From Sciurus carolinensis (lineage: Eukaryota > Chordata > Mammalia > Rodentia > Sciuridae): 64,000 bases of DNA. The notes below the pieces were generated by a model. The model searched no databases and was not told where the DNA came from. It saw nothing but the letters and a program-made list of their open reading frames with translations. The stretch is taken from NCBI RefSeq assembly GCF_902686445.1, contig NC_062217.1, positions 81,177,258 to 81,241,257 on the forward strand, in the 5' to 3' direction. The position numbers and the translations under genes are program-made. This document shows positions 15,445 to 25,930 of this stretch, one piece after another; position 1 is the stretch's first letter, and each line of letters starts with the position of its first letter.

Positions 15445-16182
15445 CTTTTAAAAAACAGCTTTATTGATACATAATTCACATAGTATACTATTCATCTGTT
15501 TACAAGGTACAATTCAATGGATTTAATATATTCATACATATGTGCAGCCATTGCCACAGTAAATTTAAGGTCAATTTCCTCACTTCTTAAAGAAACCCTT
15601 CTCCCTTTAGCTATCACTTCTAAACAACCACTAATTTACTTTCTGTCTCTATGGATTTGCCTATTTAGGACGTTCGTATGATTCATATCATGTAATGGGT
15701 GGTATTTTGTCACTGGGTTCTTTCACTTACCATAATGTCTTCAAGTTTCATCCAGTGCTGTAGCATGTATTAGCATTTTGTTCCTTTATAGGGCTCTAGA
15801 ATATTGTGTTGTATAGCTGAGTCATATTTATTTGTCATCAGGTTATTTCTACTTTTTAGCAATTGTGAATAATGCTGCTGTAAACATTCATGTGCAGGTC
15901 TCTTTGTGGACATGTGTTTTCATTTCTCTCAGATGTATACCCAGGTGCGGCATTTCTGAGTCATATGGTAGCTCCAAGTTTAACCATCTGAGGAACTATC
16001 AGACTGTCTTCACAGTGTCTGCATCATTTACCTTCCCATCAGTGGTGTATAAGTGCTCTGATGTCTCTAAAGCCTTACCAATATTCACTATTATTCATTT
16101 TGATTCTAGCCATGTAAGCAGGTATAAGTAGTACTGCACTATGATTTAAATTTGAATTTTCCTAATGGTTAATTATGTCAAG
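15445..16182 (-). mobile_element. Old L1 3' fragment
   Basis: This keeps the reversed L1 3' order: AACAGCTTTATTGATACATA, then TTAGCAATTGTGAATAATGC and TCTGAGTCATATGGTAGCTC. It is much more diverged than the young copies and has no open frame. Confidence 0.75.
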
Positions 16183-16402
16183 CATTTTTTTTTTTTTTTT
16201 TTTGGTACTGGGGATTGAACTCAGGGACACTCAACCACTGAGCCATATCCCAGCCCTATTTTTTGGTCTTTTATTTGGAGACAGGGGCTCACTGAGTAGC
16301 TTAGCACCTCACTTTTGCTGGGGTTGGCTTTGACCTCACGATCCTCCTAACTCCGCCCCGGGAGTCACTGAGATGACAGGCGTGCACCACCGGCGCCCAG
16401 CA
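16183..16402 (-). mobile_element. Composite SINE (B1-like plus ID; squirrel STRID-type)
   Basis: After a 20-base T-run comes an ID-like half (GGTACTGGGGATTGAACTCA, then ACTGAGCCATATCCCAGCCC), followed by a B1/7SL-like half with GAGACAGGGGCTCACTGAGT and GAGATGACAGGCGTGCACCA. This dimeric order is characteristic of squirrel-family genomes as I recall it and is the main basis for the taxonomic suggestion. Confidence 0.8.
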
Positions 16403-16651
16403 TCAAGCTTATTTCCTTGATAATTATTTACTTTTTCATCTCATTTTATTCTTTTCGATATTGAGGACTGCATCCAATAACTTGTATATTCAAAGCAGAT
16501 ACTGTCCCACTAAGTCACATCCCTAACCTATCAGTGAAATTTTTTGAAGCAAAGAATGAAGTAAACATGTACCTCAGTCTGCTGTCTTGATTCAGATATC
16601 TTTTTGTTTATATGAGAAATACAAAGTTATATTTTTCCTCCTCTGTTTTAG

Positions 16652-16824
16652 GCAACACAGCAAATAATTGACTATAACTGTGGAGATCTTGGAAACTTGT
16701 TAGGTAAAGAGAATGACTTGGCCCTAATTATTGATGGTGAAACATTAAAGTATGCCTTAAGGTTTGAAATTCAGAGGAAGTTCTTAGATTTGGCCCTTTC
16801 ATGTAGAGCAGTATTATGTTGTAG
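16652..16824 (+). CDS. ATP8A2-like P4-ATPase, exon a (end of P domain)
   Basis: P4-ATPases flip aminophospholipids from the outer to the inner membrane leaflet. The exon follows a pyrimidine-rich CTCTGTTTTAG acceptor and ends at a GTAAGA donor. It is 173 bp, phase 0 in and phase 2 out. It reads [20 protein letters not shown], then [16 protein letters not shown], and ends [13 protein letters not shown] plus two bases of Arg. The family motif LIIDG.TLKYAL in the phosphorylation domain is intact. GNLLGKEND favours ATP8A2 over ATP8A1, but residues such as [16 protein letters not shown] differ from ATP8A2 as I recall it. No stop is present. Preceding exons lie outside the window. Confidence 0.9.
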
Positions 16825-17079
16825 GTAAGAATATTTTCATTCTTCTTTTTTCTCCCTGCTATACCTACTACTGTTCATGTGAAGAAAATATAGACATGAA
16901 AATGAAAATTTTTTCAGAGGCAACATTTCTTATTGGGAAAATGCAGGTCTGTATTCAATTCTAATTGTTAGGATTAAGATTTACAGGAAAGCAGTTTATA
17001 ATTTTTCAATGGTAAATTGCTAGCTAATGAATGACAAGTTGAAAGAAATCTTCTATAAATAACAAAGGTTACAGAATTT

Positions 17080-17747
17080 CTTTTGCATGCTAATGAGATA
17101 TCTGGTGGTTGGAAACCCTAGATAACTTCAGGACAGGGACAGATCACAAGAAACACCAAAACAGGATTTAAGAGTTGGAACTTTCAGCCCTACCCCCAAT
17201 CTATTAGGAGCAAGAGGGGCATAAGGTTAAATTTATCACCAATGGCCAACAAATTAATCAATAATGCAACATAATGTAGCTTTCTATAAGAATCCAAAAG
17301 TGCTAGGTTCAGAAAGCTTCCAGAGAGCCAGAATGTAGAGGTGCCTGGAGGGTGGGAGAAGGCATGGAAGCTTCACACCCTTTCCACAAGCCTTGTCTCA
17401 TGCATCTCTTCATCTGTACCCTTTGTAGTATCCTTTTTTATAAACAACAAAAAAGTTAGTAAAAACTTCCCTGAGTTCTGTAAGCCACTCTAGAAAATGA
17501 GACAAACCTGTGGAGGGGGTTGTGGAACACTGATTCATAGCTGATCATTCAGAAGCACAGATCACAATGTGAGAAGTTGGGTGAGGGTGACCTTGGGCAC
17601 TGAGCCCCTAACTTGTAGCATCTGATACTACTTCCAGGATGATAGCTTCAGAACTGAATTGTATTACATGACACCCTGTTGATGTTCACTGCAGAACTGA
17701 TTGGTTGCTTGGTGTGTGGGGAAATACCCCCAACCACATTTGGTCGC
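17080..17747 (+). mobile_element. Ancient mammalian LTR-type repeat
   Basis: Phrases such as CAGAAAGCTTCCAGAGAGCC, CTTGTCTCATGCATCTCTTC, a TATAAACAACAAA polyadenylation-like segment, and TTGGTTGCTTGGTGTGTGGG follow the order of an old LTR family shared by many mammals. I cannot name the family with certainty. The element ends where a MaLR LTR has inserted. Confidence 0.5.
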
Positions 17748-18170
17748 TGTTTTACTCAGCTATTTCACTGTTATGACTAAAGGACCCAGAACAACTGTAG
17801 AGAAGGAAGAATTTATTTGGGGACTCAGTTTCAGAGGCCTCTATTCACAAACAGCAGGCTCCATTCCTCTGGCTCATGGTGAGGCAGGACATAATGGCAG
17901 AAGAGTGTGGCAGAGGGAAGCAGCTCACATGGTGATCAGGAGGCAGAGAAAGAGAATTGCCAGATACAAAGTATATACTCCAAAGCCACGCCCCCAATGA
18001 ACCACTTCCTCCAGCCACTCCCCATCTACATCCAGTTACCACTCAGTTTATCCCATTAGGGATTACTTCACTGATTAAGTTAAGGCCACAACCCAATCAT
18101 TTCTCTTGTAAACCTTCTTGAGTTGTCTTACGTGTGAGCTTTTGGGGGAACACCACATCTAAACCTAACA
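17748..18170 (-). mobile_element. MaLR (ERVL-type) solo LTR
   Basis: Plus-strand TGTTTTACTCAGC to CTAAACCTAACA, i.e. TG...CA ends. Internal phrases CTCCAGCCACTCCCCATCTA and ACCACTCAGTTTATCCCATT are shared with the LTR at 19129. The flanking pentamers GTCGC (17743-17747) and GTCTC (18171-18175) are a near-perfect 5-bp target duplication. Confidence 0.75.
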
Positions 18171-18175
18171 GTCTC

Positions 18176-19123
18176 ATTTGGTCCACTCATTAGTGTTCAG
18201 AAGCATTCAGCATTGAGCATTGTGAGTTGAATACAGATTAAGAAAAACTGAGTTTGTTTTTATCTATGCCCTTACAATCTTGCATAGATTCCACCCCCCA
18301 GCCCCCAGCTTATTTCGGTTTTCTTGAACGGGACCACTGTGGGAATTCTGTGCTGTTTCAGCTAATAAATGACAAGACTAACTTTGCCAGACATGGATGT
18401 GAAGACCATCGCATGGATGCGATAACATCAATGTTGGTACAATCATGTAGCAACTTTAAGACTTGGGGGATAATGGCTTCAGGTTCACACATGGAACGTA
18501 GCTTTATGTGTTTTTATTGACTGAAGCTTAATATTAAGGCTAATGTCATTTTAGACTTTATTTTCACAAATTTGGGGAGGTAGGTGTAAAAATTCAGACA
18601 GTTGAGAATCCAATTTCTATCCTTATCTGGTAAGGACTGATTTGGAGCTTTAATGAAGGAACTCAAAACTACCTCATGAAATTAATAAGAACTTGATGTT
18701 AAGCAGGAGGAAGAGAGGGCTTAAGGGTCCCAATATCTCTCCTATTGTATTTAGAGAGCTCTGTGTTGGCCCAGGGAATAGAATTAAGATTTGAAAATAC
18801 GAAGTCAGATTTGGGATTGATACGAGTTTTTGTGTTTTTGTGTGTGTGTGCGCGCGTGCACGTGCACACCCATGTGTGTTTCTCACAGATTGGGAGTCTG
18901 AGTGTGAAAGTGGTTGGTCCAACCAGATGGTAAAGTTATTAACTCTGGAAGTTTTCTAGTAAAAGCACCAGTGTCCCTTGGTGGGAACACACACCTGATT
19001 TCTAACATCTACTTCAGAAAATGTTCATTCTTTTCAGAAAATGTTCATTCTTTTTCACTCTATTTCACAAGGTAGTGATTTTGACTTATTACGTTCTCTT
19101 CATTATGAAGCAAAAGTTCTAAT
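18176..19123. other. Unique intronic sequence with a GT/GC-rich simple repeat
   Basis: The only recognisable item is a (TG)n/(CG/CA) tract around 18836-18886. No exon signal was found. Confidence 0.45.
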
Positions 19124-19128
19124 GCATT

Positions 19129-19515
19129 TGTTTTAGTCAGCTTTTTAGTCAAAAGACATAACAACACTTTTAAAGGAGGAAAAGTTTGTTTAGTACTCAC
19201 ATTTCAGAGATCTCAGTTCATAGATAACCTCTGGGTCCAAGGTGAGGCAGAACATCATGGCAGAAGAGAGGCCCCAGGAAGCATAGAGAGTTCCCCTAAC
19301 AACAAATAAAACATAAACCCCAAAGGCATGTCCCCAGTGTCCTGCCTCCTCCAGCCACACCCTATCTGCCTATAGTTACCACCCAGTTAACTCTTATCAG
19401 GGGATTAATGCACTGATTAGGTCATGGCTTCATAACCCTATCATTTCACCTTTAATCTTTCTTGCATTATCTCACACATGAGCTTTGGGGGACACCTCAT
19501 ACCTAAACCATAACA
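19129..19515 (-). mobile_element. MaLR (ERVL-type) solo LTR with exact 5-bp target duplication
   Basis: A 387-bp LTR, TG...CA, with GCATT on both sides (19124-19128 and 19516-19520). This fixes the boundaries and shows an intact solo LTR, produced by recombination between the two LTRs of a former provirus. Confidence 0.85.
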
Positions 19516-19520
19516 GCATT

Positions 19521-20540
19521 CTAATCAAGGAAATCAGCTATCTCCCCAGTCTTTAATAAACTCATCTAATTTAATTTATTAGTTTTTAGGAACTCTTTTT
19601 GAGAGAAAGAAATGGCAAGGGAGGTCATTCACTGCTAGGGAATAAAATCTTTTGTATAGCCATCATTTTTTGATAGAGATATAAGTCAAATTATTGAGTG
19701 AACTAAAAAATGAGTGATAAATAGGAAAAAAAAGTTTTGCTACTTCTTCCTTTGCATCATAGAAAACATTTCATGCACAGAGAAGGCCTGCTGGCCTGAA
19801 ATTTATTTAGAATTATTAAGTTTGTTTCTGTAGCTTGCCTCAGAAAAAAAAATCAATGATAATATTCTAATCTGCATTGTTCACGTAGCATGAGGAGGAA
19901 CAAGATTTCATGCTGTTACATCATTTAACTTTTGTTGGTTGTTAGTTACCAGGGTCCAAACTGGACTCTTTATATATATAATTTTATATCTATATTATTA
20001 TATAGTATTATATATATGTATATATATAATTATATATATTTATTATAATTATATATATTTATATATATATAAATCTCCTTGAATGAATGAATTCAAGTTC
20101 AACAGGACATAATTTGATTTTTAAAGGCTCCTTCATATCCTACACTTTGGGTAAAGACTTTTAAATAGTGTCAGAAATAGGAGACATCTGTCTTCCTCTC
20201 ATGTAGGTAGCTAATGTAAATTAATATGCAGGTTAGTATTACAGGAGAGGGACTGATGGGGAATCTTTCTGCATATAAACTGGGAAACAGGTAAGAATTT
20301 ATTTTGTGATGTTGAAGAAGTTACTGTGTGATTTATTTATTTATTGGTGGAGGTGTTGGGAACATTTTTGCATATGAAAAAAGTTTCATTGTAGAATTGG
20401 AAAATTTACTAGTAGCTTCCATTGAAATATAGTTATGTCCAGGTTATTGTTGACTTTTTTTGTAAAAACTTTTAGAATAGTATGAAGTAAAATGAACCCA
20501 AACACCATCTTTAAAAGTGATTTTTTTTCTATCTTTTCAG
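19521..20540. other. Unique intronic sequence with AT microsatellite
   Basis: Contains a compound (TA)n tract at about 19966-20073, otherwise no feature until the exon b acceptor. Confidence 0.45.
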
Positions 20541-20724
20541 GTTATCTCCCCTCCAGAAAGCTGAAATAGTGGACTTGGTTAAGAAGCGTGAAGGGGCCAT
20601 CACCCTTGCTGTGGGGGATGGTGCCAATGATGTGGGGATGATCCGGATGGCCCATGTGGGTGTGGGCATCAGTGGGAATGAGGGCATGCAGGCCACCAAC
20701 AACTCGGATTACTCCATTGCTCAG
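20541..20724 (+). CDS. ATP8A2-like P4-ATPase, exon b (hinge motif GDGANDV)
   Basis: The acceptor is TATCTTTTCAG and the donor is GTCAGT. The exon is 184 bp: its first base completes the Arg codon of exon a, and it ends in phase 0 after SIAQ. It encodes [20 protein letters not shown], then the P-type ATPase hinge motif [10 protein letters not shown] and the P4-specific [20 protein letters not shown]. In P-type ATPases the GDGxNDxxM(I) aspartates help coordinate Mg2+ in the phosphorylation site; all are present. The exon is markedly more GC-rich than its surroundings. [14 protein letters not shown] and MIRMAHVG are differences from the ATP8A2 I remember. Confidence 0.93.
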
Positions 20725-21035
20725 GTCAGTGCTATGGGACCCCAGCCGGGCATGGGAGATGTTGATGAGTTTCCATCTGTCCCTGAGTTGTTCCTAACTT
20801 CTCTAAGCTACCTTATAAGTGAAACTACCACACATTTGGGGTTCTCAAAGGTTTTGTCCTTACATACTTTGGAGTTCATTGATCAGCTATGAAGTTGACC
20901 AAACTGATCCACTAAGACTCTGTAATTCTGCTAATATAATCTCTAAACCCTGTCTCCTCAAAAATGTGTATTTTGCTTTGTGGTGTCTCTTGACAAAGAT
21001 TTATTTAAGACATACAATCTCTTAATTTCCTTTTT
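20725..21035. other. Intron sequence after exon b
   Basis: The coding frame can be read through the donor for about 55 codons, but conservation with the ATPase stops exactly at the GTCAGT donor. No other feature. Confidence 0.5.
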
Positions 21036-21044
21036 ACTGGCAGT

Positions 21045-21775
21045 TTTTTTTTAATTTATTTTTTTTAAAACATCTTTGGATTCACAGAAAAACTGAGCAG
21101 AAGGTACAGAGGTTCCCTAGGAATTGTCAACAATCCGCCACCAGAGTGGTACATTTGTTACAACTGTTATCCTACATCTACAATGTTTCATAATTGCCAA
21201 ATGTCCATAGTTTACATTATGGTTCTCTCTTGATGTTGTATACTCTATGGATTCAAATAAATGTAGAATGATAGGTGTTCACCATGGTAATATCATACAA
21301 TTTCCCCTAAAATTCCTCTGTGCTCTATCAGTGTATCCTCCCACCCACCCAACTCCTGACCACTACTGATCATTTTACTCTTACCGTAGTTTTGTCTTTT
21401 CCAGAATGTTATGTATTTGGAATCATGCAGCATATAGTCTTTTTGACTGACTTCTTGCACTTGATATGCATGTAATTTTCCTTCAAGTTTTTCAGTGGTT
21501 AAACAGCTCATTTCTTTTTTTTTAGCACCAAATAATATTCCATATTCTAGATTACCATTTTGTTTATCCATTCACCTACTAAAGTTCATCTTGGTTGCTT
21601 TCAAGTTTTGGCCATTGGACATAAAGCATCCATAAATATCTATGTGTGGATTTTTGCATGAATGGACACAAGTTTTCAATTCCTTTGAATAAATACCAAA
21701 GAGTGGGATTTCTGGATTGTGTCATAGAATGTTTTGTTTTGTAAGAAACTGCCAAATTATTTCCAAAAGTAGACA
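21045..21775 (-). mobile_element. Old L1 3' fragment
   Basis: Reversed old L1 order: CACCAAATAATATTCCATAT, TTTATCCATTCACCTACTAA, TACCAAAGAGTGGGATTTCT. Diverged, no frame. Confidence 0.7.
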
Positions 21776-22049
21776 ATTAAGAAGAATGTATACTTATGAT
21801 TTATAACTGCATTTTTTACATAGGGACAGTTGTAAATCACTCCGAATTTCTTACATAGTAACCAGTAGCTAAATTCCTGGGTGAGGTGGCCATTATTTGA
21901 CCTAATGACCCTGTGAAACCAGGAATAAGCAAGTTTACTCACCAGAACATTGTTATCTTTTGTTGATTTATAAAGCAGTATCATCTAAGGGATATCAACT
22001 TCCCCAGGCAGAATAATCACAATTTTGTAAAAGGAAATTCCCTTTAACA

Positions 22050-22492
22050 TGTCTGTATTTGTAAATTTTTTGCTGCCATAACAAAATACCTATGAAGAAA
22101 AGAAGTTTATTTAGCTCTGTTTGGGAAGTTCAAGGACATGATGCCTACTTTGGTTGACTTGTAGTGAGGACCCTTTCAGTTGTGTCACATTATGGTGTAT
22201 AGCAATGATAGAAGCATATGTGGGAACATGTGATCACATCTTGGTACAGAAAGCCAAAGAAGCCTGACTGAAGCCAAGCTCAGTCCTTTATAATAAATCC
22301 CTCAAGTGAACTGCCAAAGGATCCCATGATAATTGCCTTAATTCCTTCTGAGGGCAAGGCCCCAATAACCTAAATATCTCCCAGTAAGCTCCACATCTTG
22401 AAGGCTCTACACCATGTTCCATCAGTGCTACCCTAGGGTCCAAGCTTCCAACACATGGATCCTTAGAAAACAGATGACATCTAAACCATAGT
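22050..22492 (-). mobile_element. Older MaLR-like LTR
   Basis: Begins TGTCTGTATTTG and ends AACCATAG. It shares with other MaLR LTRs the TTGCTGCCATAACAAAATAC start and ATGACATCTAAACCATAG end in reverse, but is more diverged than the copies at 17748 and 19129. Confidence 0.6.
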
Positions 22493-22493
22493 A

Positions 22494-24103
22494 ATAACTA
22501 TTTCTTAATTGATGTTTTTATATGGAAGCAGCCAACCTTATGATCATGGGGAGTGGAGGCATAAATCCAATCAAAACTATGGGCCAATATTCACCAGCAT
22601 GATAGAGATAGCACCATACAATATCATTCACTATTTAACAAAACATTTTCCTGTTTCAACACTTTATATTTTGAATTTTGAAGGTATAATAATTTAATAT
22701 TGACTTTGATATTTTCATCATATTTGACACCAATCAGCAGTAACACTTTTCAGTCTTGATGAGTTCAGAAGCTTTATGTAATCTTTGAAAAGTTCCCTAG
22801 GAATACCCACGGGACTCTGGGTAGGTTATCCTTATTTGGGGCAGTTCTTATTGTAGGTTATCTCTGAGAGTCTATGTATTTTGTAATCCACTCACAGATA
22901 AGTAGATTCTTGAAGCTAGAGTGGTGACAACGTATCTTTCTCTTCTTCTTCCCCTTCTCCTTTTATTTTTAAATATGGTGCTTGTGATCAAACCCAGAGT
23001 CTTGTATATGCTAAGCATACACTTCTATCATACTATGTCCCCAGCTGTACAGCATACATTATTAGGGGTCCATATTTGAATCAGATCAGTTCTAACTTAC
23101 ATATGCTTGGATTAACTCTGTGCTGTTGTACAGAGGGATAAACTGGAAATCCTATGTTCCAGGAGATCTGAGTTGAGGAGCATGCTAGTTGATTAGGATC
23201 AGAGCATCTGCCTATAGACAGGAATGGTCACACCAAACTGATTCATATCTTTTCCTTCAGCACTAAGTACCATTGAGACACATGCTTCTCAGAGTCTTAA
23301 CAATTATATGTGATAAAGTCTTGAACTTTTAAACACCATAGATGCATAGTACTGTCAGGGATCAGCCACCCTGGAATTTTAAGGGAATAGTTGTTTGCCA
23401 TTTTCTCATGTATGTCTAAGGAAGAGACTTTTCTTTTAAAACCAAATCTTAATGGGATTTAAAATTGTTAGGTTGTTCTCTTTGGAGTTAAAGAAAAATC
23501 TAGGAGAGGTGGGTGTAGGGTTTTGTGAGCTTAAGTTCTAGGAGTCCAGCATTTGTCCTCACAGCCAGGGCACTTCACACTCTCAAGCACCTGCCATCTG
23601 AATCCTCTTTTACCTTTGTTCTGGGCTCCCTCATCACAGCTGCATTTGTGGTTAGGAAGACAGGACAACTTTTCAGGCTTTTCTTCCTTCTCTGGATGCC
23701 TCCAAGTTGCCACACCAGCTCAGTCCCTAATGCAGCATATTGGTTTGATTCATGCTTTGGCCCCTATTGAAAAGTTATTTCAGATTCATGAAAGCACTTT
23801 AAGCCCCATAAATTTGTTTTCCCAGCTTATAAGTAACAGCAATTTATACTGGAGATAGAAAGCATAGTGCTACCATGGTGTCTAATGTTTTATACTTTCC
23901 CCCAGAGTGGCACTTATCCCCAGTATTGCAGTGGACATTTGTCCATTTCTGCCCCATCTTCCTTTAATCCTTACCTGAGTTGCAGTGTTGGGTCAACCAA
24001 CCATCATTTTGCTTTGTGGCCTCTTGGGTACAACTTTCCCCTTGCCCAAAGCACATCAGTATAATATTCTGTTCAAAACTCTCTGAAGAGAGTTTGCTAC
24101 CTC
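22494..24103. other. Mostly unique intronic sequence with one degenerate ID SINE
   Basis: About 22973-23046 is a decayed reversed ID SINE (GATCAAACCCAGAGTCTTGT to TATGTCCCCAGC). The rest holds no exon or repeat that I recognise. Confidence 0.5.
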
Positions 24104-24172
24104 CTCCCCAAATTTCTTAATATTTTAAAACTATCCTAAGAAATAGAACTTTGATTTAGAAATTTTTTTTTT
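24104..24172. repeat. Long direct repeat flanking the endogenous retrovirus, left copy
   Basis: Starts CTCCCCAAATTTCTTAATAT and ends in a run of 10 T. The same sequence lies at 28470-28536, immediately outside the other LTR, differing only in T-run length (10 versus 8). Confidence 0.9.
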
Positions 24173-24538
24173 TGTCGCGCTCCCTGCCCGCAGAGAGACG
24201 AGACGCAAACCTGGTTCTTTTTATGAGCTCTTTATTTTGCGTGCTTACTTTCTCCTAGTTCTTTCTTTGTTCTCCCTTTTTGAGGAACTTACACTTCAAT
24301 ATCTATAGTACAGTAACCAATCAGCATTTTCGCACGCGGGGAGAGCATTAACAGATACAGGCAGCAAAGGCAGGCATATAGTGGACCTGTACTGTCCATC
24401 AGGGAGCTTAGCCAATCCCTGGAACTTCCTCAAAATAATGTCAGTTGTTTGTGCAAAAGTTAACTGCTCTGGCTCACTGCCAGGCGCCATCTTAGCCTTG
24501 CCACACCTAGGGCCAGGGGTCCGGCCGAAACCCCGACA
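24173..24538 (-). repeat. 3' LTR of the endogenous retrovirus
   Basis: In element sense it starts TGTCGGGGTTTCGG, includes an AAGATGGCGCC motif, a GATTGGTT (CCAAT-type) box, and AATAAA close to the R/U5 boundary (plus strand TTTATTTT near 24230), and ends GGGAGCGCGACA. It differs from the 5' LTR at 24242 (versus 28173) and 24524 (versus 28455), both CpG-type transitions. Confidence 0.93.
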
Positions 24539-24556
24539 GTTCCCCCTTTTCTCTTT
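24539..24556 (-). promoter_or_regulatory. Polypurine tract (plus-strand primer)
   Basis: Element-sense AAAGAGAAAAGGGGGAAC directly abuts the 3' LTR, the expected place for the primer of plus-strand DNA synthesis. Confidence 0.85.
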
Positions 24557-24701
24557 AAAAAGAAAAGGAAAGCTCGGGACCGTGCCTGTCTTAGGCGGAG
24601 TGGTCAACCACTGTCCTTACCCATCATCGGATAACTGCAGAGCATGCTACAGCTCCTGTCTTAGGTCGGTACGGTGGTCACCTCCTTCCTTACCCGTCTG
24701 G

Positions 24702-25453
24702 CTAGCGATCCAGCATCGTGAGCCATACTTGTGGGGAACTGCCGGCCTCTAGGGCAGCCATGGCCTGATGGAAAATGATACGATCTCTAGCTTGATCTCG
24801 GCGCATGCGCATGATAAAGCGTGTGAGGAAGACAACAGCAACAACCATGAACATACAAAAGGCTCCCATACCTGCCCATTGTTTTACAAAACTGAAAGAA
24901 GAGGATAGCCAACTTAGCACTTCGGACATAGGGGCTACATTAACTCTAGTAGCATTGAGACTAACAATTTGAGATCTAAGAATAGCAGTAAGATTATCAA
25001 ATGTATAAGACCAATTTGTTTGTAGCTGAGCAGACAAGATTCTAGACAAGTTTGCTGCATAGCTGAAGTTATGATAAGCTATGGGTGTAACACAAAGTCC
25101 TCTTAGGTGATAAATGCATCCTACGCTTAACAGTTCCTGCAAAATGTCCATTTGTTCCTGGAGTAAGTCCACCCTCTGGTTCACCAAGAGAATTCCCGCT
25201 TTCATGTGTTGATTACTGTTTGTTGAGTAGACAGAGCAGTAGCTGTCTGCTGGACCACTTCATTAAGCTTAGTTGCTGACTGTACTGATGTCGTCAAGGC
25301 TACAGCTGCTGCGGCGGCTGCTGCTGCTGATGTAACTATGGTGGTAATGACTGCTGCGGTGATTCCAAAATCTCTCCTATTTCTGGAAAGCAATACTGGC
25401 AATTCATCATCTGTAATAGAAACTGGTATGGGCAAGAAAGTAGGAACACACAT
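24702..25453 (-). pseudogene. Retroviral env transmembrane (TM) subunit remnant, frameshifted
   Basis: Two overlapping open frames meet at 25202-25205 with an ATGA overlap. The upstream one (25453-25202, 83 aa) has a basic RNRR cleavage-like site followed by a small-residue, alanine-rich hydrophobic stretch typical of a fusion peptide. The downstream one (25205-24702, 167 aa) has a leucine heptad region (LLQEQMDILQELL), a cysteine pair (GCIYHLRGLC), a membrane anchor (AFCMFMVVAVVFLTRF) followed by basic residues, and a short cytoplasmic tail. The surface subunit is mostly missing upstream, so no functional envelope is encoded. Organisation is betaretrovirus-like. Confidence 0.8.
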
Positions 25454-25477
25454 TAAGTCTGCCAGCAGGAACCTAGA

Positions 25478-25640
25478 AGCATTTTAACATTGAGAGATAG
25501 CACAAATCTGAAGTACAATTGAGAGAAGCAGTTGTTTTGTTACATAGTTGAACTGTTCCTCCTAAGAGACTAAAAAGAGGTAGTAAGTTAGTTTATTCCG
25601 TGGAAACACACAAACTGAGCCGCAGCTCCAGTAAAGCACC
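25478..25640 (-). pseudogene. Possible env surface-subunit remnant
   Basis: Short frames with several cysteines and potential N-glycosylation triplets lie just upstream of the TM remnant in element sense, broken by frame changes and stops. The assignment rests mainly on position. Confidence 0.4.
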
Positions 25641-25669
25641 GGGTTACCCTTATTACCCACAGTTAAAAA

Positions 25670-25930
25670 AAAAAAAAAAAAACCCCAAACAAAGAGACAA
25701 AGAGAAAGTTTATCTTTAGGGGACCTGAAGGTCTCCTCTATTCCCCCTTTTTGTTTATAAAGAACATTTTTGAGGGTGAGATGTGCATGTTTAACAATAC
25801 CTTGTTTTTGTGGGTTATAAGGTACATCTGTGGTTAGAGTTATTTTAATTTTAGTGAGGAATTGGTTCTTACCAATTTTAGTTTTTAAAGAAAAATTTAG
25901 ACTTTATAACGTAGTACAATCTTTAACAGT
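25670..25930 (-). pseudogene. Retroviral integrase C-terminal remnant (pol)
   Basis: An open stretch in element sense includes VPYNPQKQGIVKHAHLTLKN followed by a QKGGI segment. This corresponds to the YNPQ..G.VERAH..LK helix of the integrase core, including the place of the catalytic Glu of the D,D-35-E triad, which here reads Lys (IVKHAH rather than IVERAH). Upstream residues are interrupted by a stop. A long A-run on the plus strand (25665-25682) ends the fragment. The remnant cannot be an active integrase. Confidence 0.75.

Noticed and set aside
17701..18000. Plus-strand 99-codon frame
   Set aside because: It lies across the junction of an ancient LTR and a MaLR LTR and has no protein-like features.
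20569..20892. A 107-codon single-exon gene containing GDGANDV
   Set aside because: The first part is exon b of the flippase; family similarity stops at the GTCAGT donor and the rest is intron read-through.
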